Shown here: one piece after another, positions 22,234 to 32,855 of the stretch
Layout: the number at the start of each line of letters is the position of its first letter
How positions within the stretch are numbered: position 1 is the first letter of the stretch
Assembly (NCBI RefSeq): GCF_026914185.1
Contig: NC_070565.1
Span: forward strand, 1,860,001 to 1,924,000
Direction: 5' to 3'
DNA length: 64,000 bases
Source of the DNA: Puccinia triticina
Lineage: Eukaryota > Basidiomycota > Pucciniomycetes > Pucciniales > Pucciniaceae
Position numbers and translations under genes: made by a program
The notes under the pieces: model-generated
Seen by the model: the letters and a program-made list of their open reading frames with translations, nothing else
Databases searched by the model: none
What the model was told of the DNA's origin: nothing

Positions 22234-24051
22234 GTTAAACAATACTTTCATTCTCACCCATCTTTCAATTCAGGAATAACATCAACTCTTGATTACCCTT
22301 ACCTTTTGTAGGTAAAACCACAAACCCAAGTTGAGTTATTCCTTGGATGCCTATTAACACCTTGTGTTGATCTGGATGTGCCTTCATTGAGCAAGCCTCT
22401 CAGTCAAGATTACTGATAGAGTGAAACCTTTTACAGGTCTTACCACAAACCCATTGGCCCATCCTTGGCACTTTAAACTAACATCTTGCTAGTAACAACC
22501 CTCTCAGACACAGTTAGTTACCTACAGGCTGACAAGCTGTCTGTTTACTTGATGAGGTTTTGATTAGGCTCACCACAACATAACCGCCCATTGTTTGTGC
22601 GTGTGTATAGCGCTTGGCGGATGACAAGTGTGCATATGTGAACAGAGTTGGCAGATGGCGGGCGGAGGATATATTTTAGTTCTCCTTGTTTTCTCTATAA
22701 AACTACAGTAGGGGAGGGAGGATTCTGCCTCATAATTCCCACAGACTCTCTTTTACAGTTTTTACTTTAGTTTGCGGACTTTTGTCCTTCTCTTACTTTG
22801 TGTACATTGCAGAGTGGAGTTTACTTTGAGGACTTGCTTTACCTGTGTTGTGGTTGTCCTTTGCAGAAGTCTTGTGCTTGCTTTACAGGTGTTTTCTTGC
22901 CTTTTCACAGAGTTATCTTCTTTTATGCAGCGGAGTTTTATTTTACTGTTGACTTCTGTTGAGTTTTATTATTATACTTGATTTACTTCATTTACCCCGC
23001 TTTTAGTGCAGAGCGGAGTTCTCCAAATCACCCAACTTTCTCTGGGATAATCTTGCAGAGCCAAGTAGTGGTCCAGACACTTTCTTCCACTACACCATCC
23101 AAGAGAGTACAGGAAAAGAAGAGCTGGGTAATAATAGTCAGGCCCTCTCTTTGTGTCTGTTTCCCCCACGCAATGAACTCCACTCACGCTCCACTAGTCC
23201 TCAGTCCCCATCTCCATTTTTCCCAATCCCACTTGTCCAGCACTTTAGCCCTGTTCATCTTGGATCAGAATTTTTTAGCACCACCCAACTGCCCATAAAT
23301 TAGGGCCAGAAGGCCATTTAATTAGGGCCAAGGCCATTTAATCACACAAGGAGGGTCTTACACCCTTGCCAACACCCAGCTTTGCTGGAGGGACTCATGA
23401 CTTATCAGTTATCTTTGTATGAGAGAAAGTTGGTTTTTGGTGGTGTTTTTCTTTGAACCACCAGCACTCAACTCTGATAATATCAAAGCTTCTAAGTTTC
23501 TGGTGGATGGTCCCAAATTTCAGATTGCAACATCTGAAATCCCAGATTATTCCAGCTTGAAGGGAAGTGCTCCATTCACAGGCTTCAGACTATCAGTGAT
23601 GCCATAAGATTTATAAACCAACAGCTAATATTCTCAAGGCTATACTTATGTGCACATTGATCTTAGCACTGAGAACTTAAGTGTATTAGAGAGCTTCTTA
23701 ACAAGCTACTTGGAACCAAGAACTTGAAGTGTATCAGGGCTTGAACTGCCTATCAAGCTATCTGTTGGTCAGAAGATCCTATCCGCTTCATATTATTTGA
23801 CGAAACAAGAGATGGTTGCTTATGGCCTGAATCTTAATCAATGACTTTTGTTGGGTCACCCAGACGCACTACAGCAGCTGGCTGGCTTCTGATATTGTTC
23901 AAGAAAATTGACCAAAGAAAGAAAAGGGCGCCAACATGAAGTGATAATAATTTGTTGAATAGAAGCAAGCTACAACATAATACTTCATTTGATAATATAG
24001 ATGAATTATGATGTGGAAAGCTACAATAAAATACAGTTTTAGAAGTGTTTA
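22234..24051. other. Gene-free interval downstream of the LTR element
   Basis: No supported gene. A TATA-like TCTATAAAACTAC at about 22693, followed by T-rich sequence to 23000, resembles an LTR or promoter, but I could not find matching ends. Around 23340-23400 lies a short GGAGGGTCTTACACCCTTG motif like the small palindromic MITE ends seen at 53181-53830. Confidence 0.4.
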
Positions 24052-25438
24052 CTAATCTGAGTTTGTTGAAGGAAAGGTGGGATAAGATCCAGTCTTAACA
24101 CCTTCTACGGGGACAAAATAGAAAATAGCAGCAGCAGATGGTGGTGTACCATCTCGTTTTGATAGAGGGGCAGATTCCGATTCGCAGTTTGGAACTCGGT
24201 AGAATTGGCGCTTGTTGATCTGATGGCCTGGAAGATTTTGATTGCTTTCAGCTAGGCTGGAACTGGGAGCATCATTGTAGACTGGCTGCAGCTCGCCGGA
24301 AGCAGTGTCGTAAGAAAAGGCTGGAGAAGTAGAGGAACACAAAAGGTCAACACTGCAGAAATGAACATTCATAAAAAAATGATTCTCTTACTTTGAGAGA
24401 AACCCGGCAAGCTACCACATTTTTTCAGAGATAGGGGACCTGCATGCGTTATGGGGAAGGTGGCGCAATGATCAACAGTCTGGAAAGTAGAGCTATCCAT
24501 GACGGGAACCCTCAAGCGATAGAGTGAGGAGCCCGGGTGCGTCTTGATGGGAGACATGAAGAATTGAGTCGAGTGCGATGTTGAAGTGCCGAGTTCGAGT
24601 TCACCGGTACCCAGATCAGAGTTCATAGAGTACGCTAGCCCGGAGACAGTCCTGGCTACCCCGGCGTGTTGATCAGGGAGAGCGATGTCCACAAACCCTG
24701 GAATGTCACTTGGGAATGTCTCACTTGCAACAGAAAAACCTGCTTCACTTGCTGGTTTGGGGCTGGCAAGCTTAGCATGATCACGGTCTATGTCGGTGGA
24801 CGCTGAGTGAAGGCTCCTATTAGGCCGAGAAGGAAAAGAGTTGATGTACTCTTCAAAAGTAGGTGGTGTGTTTTCGTTGATCCCCTGGGACGGCATTGTC
24901 TGTCACAATTGAAAAAGAGGGAAGAAAAGTTTAGCATTTGGCGTGCGCAACAAGGCCAAGATGAAAAGACTGACCTCTTCTTCTGTTGACTGATTCTTTG
25001 AGCCTTTGGTTCGTTTGTACATGCGATGGAGAGACAGCGGCGAGAGGGGCATGTGGGCCAACGGGGAGCCACCCATGGGCGCGGATTCATGATACATCTT
25101 CGGGGCTTTGTGCCCATTCTTTTTCGCGCCGTTGGGGGTTTTAGAGTGGTAGGCGGACGGGTCGACGTTCTCCTGGTTCGAGGACTCATCATCGGCCTCG
25201 GTGGCCGGGTTCCAGCCGCTCTCTTGGCGGGCTCTTTTTAGGTTGCGCGTCGGGGTCGCAAACTCGAGGTGCTCGGTCGTCCTTTTCACCGGGCTGGGAG
25301 CAATGGAACGGCCCTCCGAAACGGTGGCTATAACAGGAAGAAGTCGAGTCAGTTTCTGGGATATTTGGTGTAGCAAGGCTGGTGATGGGCTAACTTACCA
25401 CCTAGGACTAGAGCTCCAGCAACTAAAGCGAAACGCAT
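24052..25438 (-). CDS. Secreted protein with Kex2-type sites, candidate effector
   Basis: I do not recognise a family. Exons 25399-25438, 24975-25327, 24392-24899 and 24052-24320, read leftwards, give 389 aa with phase kept through three GT-AG introns. The N-terminus MRFALVAGALVLGATVSEG is a clear signal peptide (a basic residue, a hydrophobic core, small residues before the cut), split by intron 1. The mature part is Ser/Pro-rich, polar and low in cysteine (three visible). It contains dibasic sites PVKR, NLKRAR, NKRQF and LSKRDG that a Golgi Kex2 protease could cut. No membrane segment follows. Secretion is inferred from the signal peptide; an effector role is a guess based on fungal type and repeat-rich surroundings. 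It could equally be a cell-wall protein. Confidence 0.75.
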
Positions 25439-25876
25439 TTCGGTAACTTTCTTTTGATGGTGTGATGTAACAAGTATTTTGAACTGTAGGAAGTGCTTTC
25501 TGAATGTTGTGGTGGCAAGCTATAGCGAAGAAGAGGATGTATTATTAGGTAGGATAGTATTAGTATGAGATGGGATGAAAGAGACAATGACCCGCGACCG
25601 GCCCCTCTATTTAAAGGCTTTCTGAGGCAGCACAAAGCTCCTCCCATCTCCCCCTGCTCGAGTAAACGGGATGGCTGGACGGCCGATATTGCCTGTCGGA
25701 GGCAGCCTTCGACCAGCTTCCAGCCACACGCAAGAAATGGCTGTCCGGAACTAACGCGCGGACAGCCATTTCTTGCGTGTGGAAGCGGGATGGCTGGACG
25801 GCCCGTGTGTATTCGCTGGGCTAGACCGGGGAGTCGAGAGATACGGCTGGCCCTGAGACTCAGCACAGACAGCAGG
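25439..25876. promoter_or_regulatory. Upstream region of the secreted-protein gene with a long perfect hairpin
   Basis: Arms of 24 bp at 25724-25747 and 25759-25782 (GGACAGCCATTTCTTGCGTG core) are perfectly inverted around an 11 nt loop. A 20 bp direct repeat containing GGGATGGCTGGACGGCC flanks the hairpin on both sides. It lies about 290-345 bp upstream of the start codon. It may be a small inserted palindrome rather than a regulatory site. Confidence 0.6.
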
Positions 25877-26030
25877 CTAGCCTAACACAATCCCCTCGTT
25901 CCAGGGGCCGAAGGACCGGCGCGCCGGGGGCGCCTCGCGAAGCGAGCCTCTTCAGAGGCTCGCTCCGCGAGAGGCGCCCGGCGGTGTTTCACCCGCCTCC
26001 CTCTGAAACGAGGGGCTTGTGTTAAGCTAG
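25877..26030. mobile_element. MULE-type MITE (154 bp)
   Basis: Inverted ends CTAGCYTAACACAA and CCCCTCGTTYCAG are flanked by a perfect 9 bp TSD GACAGCAGG (25868-25876 and 26031-26039). A 9 bp duplication is the mark of Mutator-like elements. The interior is a GC-rich near-palindrome with GAGGCTCGC/GCGAGCCTC. Confidence 0.88.
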
Positions 26031-26063
26031 GACAGCAGGCGCCTCCCACAGCGAACTGACCAC

Positions 26064-27350
26064 CACCCCAAAAGACTGGGATACGGCTATTCCTAGCCTA
26101 ACACAATCCCCTCGTTCCAGGGGCCGAAGGACCGGCGCGCCGGGGGCGCCTCGCGAAGCGAGCCTCTGGAAGAGGGGCTTGCAACTTAAGTGCCCGTCCT
26201 GGGGTGAGAGATTTCCCATTTTCGCTGTATTTTGGGTAATATTCACTTCAACCGTGGATGGCGTCTTCATCTGAGCTCCCCCTCGGATGAGATGCACATT
26301 TCCCAGCAGGCGGGCATCTTGCCTTCCTGCTGGTATTTTTTTTATTAAACATTCTTTAGAAAAATATCACTTTCCTGAGACTTGAAAGCTCTTGAAAGCT
26401 GGAGCTCAGCTCGGAGCAGGAAGGAATGGGAATCCACATGGAGCTGTACTCTAGAAGATACAGCCCATCAGTTTTTTTTTTCAGATCATTGACGGCCGCA
26501 ATTCATGCAAGGATGGAATGCATCCGACTGGCGGGCTTCATACAGTGCAAGCCCTGAACAATCTGCCGGTCACTCGTCTCAAAAATGTAAAACTTCAAAG
26601 GGCCATGGCCACCGGATGGTTTGCTGGATTTTATCCATGCTTGGGCATGGGAAGGGCCGGATGTAGGCCTTTCAATTGGTGTAACAGGCCTCGGGAAATT
26701 CCCTCTGCAAGATAGGGAACAAGCGGAGGCAAATTCCTCCCACCTAAATTTGAAAACCGCTCACGCCAAAAGTCAGGGATACCCCACAAGCCCCTCTTTC
26801 AGAGGCTCGCTCCGCGAGAGGCGCCCGGCGGTGTTTCACCCGCCTCCCTCTGAAACGAGGGGCTTGTGTTAAGCTAGAGAGGCTCGCTCCGCGAGAGGCG
26901 CCCGGCGGTGTTTCACCCGCCTCCCTCTGAAACGAGGGGCTTGTGTTAAGCTAGCGGCTATTCAATAGTCCACCAAGACACCGCGCGGGGGCTACGGGAT
27001 AGCCGTTTGGGCGATCTCGGTTCTTGTCGGTTCGCTTCGTTACAGTGCACTTGTTTACATGTGTGAACTTGTGCGCATGTAAACCAAGTTCGACCAACCC
27101 CAGTCAGCCAGGAGCGGATCGGAGCAATCCGGCTCATACACCGGCTCAAGCCCGGCGTCCAAGTCCTTTTCTCACCCCTCAACGGCGGCACCATAGGCAG
27201 ACTCATCCCGGCAACGGTTCGATTCCTCAGGCCCCACGTTACGTCATGGCAAACCCCAACTCCCCCCCCCGGAACCGTAGCAGGCGACGCCGCCGCACAG
27301 ATACCTCGTATCAGACGTTAAATACCGGGACCTCTAGACGCAGCCGGACT
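26064..27350 (+). repeat. Left terminal inverted repeat of the KDZ element
   Basis: About 416 bp net once the 26093-26954 insertion and its 9 bp duplicate are removed. It contains the transposase start codon at 27246 and about 35 codons. Confidence 0.9.
26093..26954. mobile_element. Nested MULE-type MITE with internal insertion and tandem duplication (862 bp)
   Basis: It has the same ends as the 154 bp MITE at 25877 and a perfect 9 bp TSD CGGCTATTC (26084-26092 and 26955-26963). The right TIR of the KDZ element shows the uninterrupted target. About 620 bp of foreign sequence with AGAGGGGCTTG-type ends interrupts its middle. Its right half (78 bp) is present twice in tandem (26799-26876 and 26877-26954). 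Confidence 0.85.
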
Positions 27351-30300
27351 CTTAGGGACCGCTCGTATCAGCACGACGCCGAGCATCGACGTTATGGTCA
27401 ATCTGTTCAGCTCGCCGGACGACTTCACCATCCAGTTTCTGGGCAAGCCTTGAGAGCTCAAGAAAGGGGACCACAAGAGTCACCTGCTCCCATTCAACCA
27501 TTACTAGGCAGCTTCATTGATAATGACTTGCGTAGAGCTGACGAAGATGGGAATGAGATCATTTCTACTCATGCAGAATATTTCCGTCTTCGCCGCTACG
27601 CTGAAAAAAGAGATCGCATTAATCAACAATGGAGCCTTGTCGAAACCCAAGCCCTGGCCACCTATCTTTTGTGTCAGCAAAAAACAAAGAACTGGACTAT
27701 TCCTGCTGTCGGATTCGAATCACCTATCGATATCTGTACATGCGAATTGACAAACATCCATCAACGACCGGTTGACTTGGTGGACATACTCGGTGAGTTA
27801 TTTACCATGGAAACATCCCTTGGATCCCACAATTAATCCACAAAAACTTGTTGAAATATGTAGAGCGCCACCCAAGCCAGCTCATCTCATTTTGCAAGTG
27901 TACGCCGGACCCCATCCGACTCATGCACCATGGCTACTTTGCATGCTCAGTCGAAAAGCCCCGATCTGCCTTCTCAATCCGGCTGGTCCAATACCACCAC
28001 TTACTATGGCAAGCCTCCGCAGTATCCGGATCCGCCTTTATCCAATCCCTTTCATCCTATCTCGATAGTCGAAGCAGCAGCCCATTGTTCAACCGTGGAT
28101 CAGATCGCAAGCGACGAGACCTTCGAGTTCCATTCACCCACTGTACCGATCTCTATCGTCGCATCTTAGACGGCCAAAGAAAGCTATTCGAAGATGGCCT
28201 ACAACTCACCAAACACGATAAGTGGGCCAGAAAATGTCCACGTTGCTTCGGTCCAAGTCAAAATGAAACTAAGGCAAACAAAGCTGAACCCGACGTGATG
28301 ATTGCAATGGATGGCAACTTCCAGCAACGACACTATGCATATGCAAGTAAAGACAACCCTCGTGAAGATCAGTACCCGCATAGCTTCCTTCCCCACTCAA
28401 AGGTTCATTTGGATGTAGCAGCTATCGAAGAGACAGATGAATCAGCAGTCGGAATCAATGTGAGTTCCAATCATACCAATCACCCAACTGAAGTTTGCTA
28501 TGTATCTTAAACACATAAGTTGTTGTTCCCACTAGCCACCTTGCTCTGATCAACACAAGGCAGCAGACGATACTCGAAATGATTCAACATGGGACAAATG
28601 TGATGACAATGGACTATTTGCGAGCACATGTCGACATGATGTCCCACTATTGCACATTAATGTCTATAAAACCGGTGAAAAGTGAGTACTCCATCTATCA
28701 AATTGCTGTTTTATGGCAATGTTTATACTTGTACTAATTTAGTTTCATCTTTCAAGGCTATTCTACCCGGTCTCTCTCCTTCGAAACATATTGCTTGACT
28801 TGCCAAATCATAAGCTTGGGGTGCTGTACAATATTGGATGTCACCTTGAAACTCACATTCAAAAGGTATCCATCCACATAACCTCAGCATCAGACTAGGC
28901 CATGAATTTCAACTCTGACTATTATGTTGTCTTTACTCTGTAGCGAGGCCTATTAAGTGACCGAATCACTGATCTCCGATTTGGAACGTCAATTTTCCAT
29001 GCCTATGTGCATGAGTGGTCATGCCAGGTTAAGTACAACCCTCGCCTGAACGACTGGTGGGGCTTAACTGACGGTGAAGGTCTTGAGAGATATTGGTCTT
29101 TTATGTCACCCCTTATATCCACTCTGCGTGTATCAACCAGGCTACATCGATTTGACTCCCTTCAAACTCGATCAGATTACTTTATCAAACAGTTACTTGA
29201 AGCTACTGCTGATTGGCTTCTAAAAAAGTTACGAAATGCACAAGAAACACTTCAATCTGCTAGCGAAGCGCTTTCCCAAATCCATGCTTTGCCAAATCCA
29301 TACTGCCCTGGTAACAACTACACCAACGAGTTCTTTGAGGCACAATGGGCCCTTGAACAAGAGTATCATTTAACGTTCAATCACGCCCGCGAGTCCCAAC
29401 GACAGGAATTAGGCCGTCTTTTGTGCTTGCAGGAGGAGCACGATGCAGCTTGGTAAGGTAAAGATCTTACTGGAGGCCGGAATAATTTTCTTATTCCAAC
29501 CAATGGGTTTCTTCTTCTAAAGGGCAAGTGTGGCCCCCACTGTGGAGCAGTCTTTGGCTTGGGCAAACACATGCAGAGATCTTGACATTAAAATTCGAAA
29601 CCAGCGGGCTAGGATCCGTTCCGATATGCTGATGGATAACCTCACAAGTTGAGTTCCAGTGGTTTATTTCCCACCTTGATTAACATCTGTCACACCAATG
29701 GGGTATTACTTACATATGCATGGAGTTAGGTAACCAGTGTGATCTACTTTGGAAGGTTTGGCACTCAAAAATTGAGGTACAACAACGATTCCTGGCTTTA
29801 GTGGAGGAAAAGCAACCTCTGTTGCGAGCCTGTCGAGCCGGAGAAAGTACGACTTTGGGCAAGTTCATCCACGTTTAAATTCTGCCTTTGGGCAAGTAGA
29901 CAATGTAGCTGATTGACCGGTATTTGTTGTAGGTACTCGTGGCAACCAAAGATTGGTCCTTGCGGTGCGCAAAAGGGCGGATCAGCTCAAGAATTCACTG
30001 GAAAGATACACCCAACGAGCTCGGGCCTTCATCAATGCCTGTCCAACTCACCATCCACCACCAATAATCGAGTATGCTGAGTTGCTTCGTCTTCAACCAA
30101 ACGATGCTTTTTGGAACGACGGTTTTTTTACCAATGGAAACGAACCCTGGGCTATTGATGTCAACACTCAACACGGTATTCGTCATCTTTCAAGCTTCAA
30201 ACGCGCTGTAGAGGAGAAGAGAAGGCTTGGTTGGGAAGTACGTCGAGCAATGCACTGGGCCATCAATCAACATGAACTTCTTTGGTCTACTCTTTCTGAG

Positions 30301-30855
30301 CTATTTCAGACACCTGATACTCCTGAAGCACTAACTCAGCGGTCGACCAACCTATTAGATCACGAATCCCTGCAATCACATCATTCTATGGAGAACCGGA
30401 TTCTATCAGCAAAAGTTTTGATACATTCTCAGTTAATACGGATGTCTAGATTGCAGGTTGCATGGGACAAGAAAATTCTGGATGTCCTATCGAAAACAGC
30501 ACACCAGACAGGCGACATTGAGCTTTTACGGAAGTGGCGAGGCCAAATCAACAAAATGACTTCTACCATGCGCGCTGGCTTTCTTTCCGGCATTCCTGGA
30601 GATTTCCGATTGTTTCAAGTGACAGTATTTGGTAGAGCTGAGGAGCTCCCTCCCACTCATCAGCCTGTGGATCACCCTGAAGAGGTGTCTGGTGTAGACC
30701 GTGAGACTGGTGGACGCAATAGGGAGGGCGAGGAGGGTTGTGAAGATGATGAGGATGATGATGGACCTGATGAAGATGAATATTTAGAGGATATGAACAC
30801 TATGACTGCAAATCAACTTGCAGAAGATTTGCTTGTCACCCTGTCAAGAAACTGA
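27246..30855 (+). CDS. KDZ family transposase
   Basis: Exons 27246-27792, 27864-28459, 28536-28681, 28757-28865, 28944-29452, 29523-29647, 29730-29858 and 29933-30855 give 1027 aa with all phases consistent and no internal stop. Landmarks: an N-terminal Cys-cluster module with ISFCKCTPDPIRLMHHGYFACS and PRSAFSIRLVQYHHLLW; CPRCFG; MDGNFQQRHY (first catalytic Asp); GLFASTCRHDVPLLHINVYKTGEK; NIGCHLETHI; and GLTDGEGLERYWS (catalytic Glu region). A helical C-terminus ends in an acidic tail (residues about 950-1000). Intron 7 uses a GC donor (TTGG|GCAAGT). The first codons lie inside the inverted repeat. The open frame suggests recent activity. Confidence 0.93.
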
Positions 30856-32188
30856 TAAGCCTCTCACAAAACTGATATGATGATTGTGACTATTGTATCT
30901 CTTTGCAAGGAGAATCAGCTCAAATTAATTGTGTGACATATATATATTTCACATTCTCTGGTTATATTTAGAAATAAATAAATCAAAGTTTACTCCTCCA
31001 GAATGATATTATTTGGATGTTATGGATTTCTAATTTTTGAGCTTGTCTAAAATGGGAATAGCTGTTATGGATTCTTATTGAAACAAACACAGCATGTTGA
31101 ATGCTATAATCAAAGCTAAACTACACAAAATTGAATTATTATGGATGTATGTCGTTTGTGAAGTGAGATGTGAGTTTCACATTCTTGAAGTTGGTGACTT
31201 GTTCCATATTTATGTTTTCTATTCAGATTTATGTTACATCATGAAAATTATTCCAATGGCATCTTTATTAATTATTCCAATGTAATCTATATAATTACTC
31301 CAATGTCAACTTTCTAAATATTCCAATATGATCTTTTTAATTATTCCAATCTCATCATTACCAAGTTTGGTAAAATTCAATTGACATGTATATATATTTT
31401 AGTCAATAAAAACCAGCCAGAGTAAGGGGATGGTTGTTTAAGCTGTGCCTCATATGAGACATGAGTTAGACAAATCTCATACTTCAAATAAATCACTTGA
31501 TAACCATTAGGGTGGTTCACATCTGGCCTTTTAGCCGCTCTGCTGATACACCATCTGCAGACTGATGTAAAAAATAAGGAAGATAAACAGATGTATACTC
31601 CTTTGAAATACCCACTTGTGTGAGAATACAAACTCCTTTTCTGCATTCCACTTTCCATGCCACATGTCCAAGACAAAAAATTCCCCTTGTGATAAACTTG
31701 TAATAAAGGTTCATGACCAAAAATACAAACTTGAAAGGGACACCAAAAAGAGAGAATCTCTGTGCAAACTCCTACATAGTGTATAAACTCTTATATAGTG
31801 TAAGCAGCACAGAGAAGGTACACAATACATTTGCAAACCATCCCATTGACAAGGCAAAGAGACAAAATCTGTGTACAAAATTTATTGCCATCAGCAGTTA
31901 TAATAACAGTGGGCCACTACACTACAGGTGCCTCTTAATGTTAGCGTAGCAGCACTAACAGCAACTCTGTTTTCCTGTGTGCTAGCACCACCTTACCGCT
32001 GCCACCCTGCGCTACAGCACCTTAGTTGGATTAAACTCCTTGGCCCTGACAAAAAGTCCTGCATCCCGCACAATAATTTCTTCTGTTTTTTGTTTGTTTT
32101 GAAGTAACAATGTGGGTCAGAGAGAATCCGCATTGTATTGATACTGGCGAAAGACAATTAGATACGAAAGGAGAAAGGTGTTGTTAGC
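30856..32188. other. Non-coding interior of the KDZ element
   Basis: AT-rich sequence between the transposase 3' end and the partner gene. Repeated ATTATTCCAAT-type motifs lie at 31240-31345. No gene is supported. Confidence 0.5.
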
Positions 32189-32527
32189 TCACATTACTTC
32201 TCTGAGCTCTTGTATCATCAGATGGGGAAACTCGGAATCTTCTGGGGGGAGATTTAAATAATTGGACAATTGTCCTATCAAATCCCTTTTTCTTTGATTC
32301 AATTTGTGATCTGGATCTTCGGAGATGTATTGACATTCTTCGCACGGTGATGGTGAAGAAGGTGGAGTAGGGGGAGACTCGAGGAACTTCTGCTCTTCTT
32401 GACAGTCCACTTCGCCGTAAACAACCGAGTCACCGCAAGAGTTTCCGTCTGATTCAGCATCGGTTTTTGAGAAATTTTTTAGTTGCTTCGAAAGTAGCCA
32501 CCCAGTATCCTCCACTCCTATTGTCAA
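32189..32527 (-). CDS. Possible small acidic ORF inside the KDZ element
   Basis: An open frame of about 112 codons ending ELREVM, with EECQYISEDPDHKLNQRKRD in the middle. A possible upstream exon ends at an AG near 32528. It is polar and has no recognised domain. It may be a third gene of the element or the 3' part of the partner transcript. Weakly supported. Confidence 0.3.
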   Translation of the reverse strand: MTIGVEDTGWLLSKQLKNFSKTDAESDGNSCGDSVVYGEVDCQEEQKFLESPPTPPSSPSPCEECQYISEDPDHKLNQRKRDLIGQLSNYLNLPPEDSEFPHLMIQELREVM

Positions 32528-32855
32528 CTGATGAAATTGCTTGATTAGTAAGGTTCATCGGCACTGAGGCAGTTACCGCCGGTACTTTTGCAGGGTACCT
32601 GCGGGTCCCCACTTTTGAACGCACAAAACAAGCTTGTAGGAACAATTAACCGCCCTGGTCAGAGCTGGGAATCCACCGACAACGCCGCCAGGGGACACCC
32701 AGCTCCACAACACCCCGGCCGGAAGACAACGACGCCTTGACCGACCGGGGCGAGGCACCAGGTACAATGCGGGAAGAAAAACTTGAGAGGTGACAAAAAA
32801 CAAACACAATCATATTTATGCAAAAAGAAACACAACCATGTTCAAGCAATTAGCA

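Noticed and set aside
22772..22981. Short hydrophobic plus-strand frame resembling a signal peptide
   Set aside because: T-rich sequence gives Leu/Phe/Val by composition. There is no second exon and no continuation.
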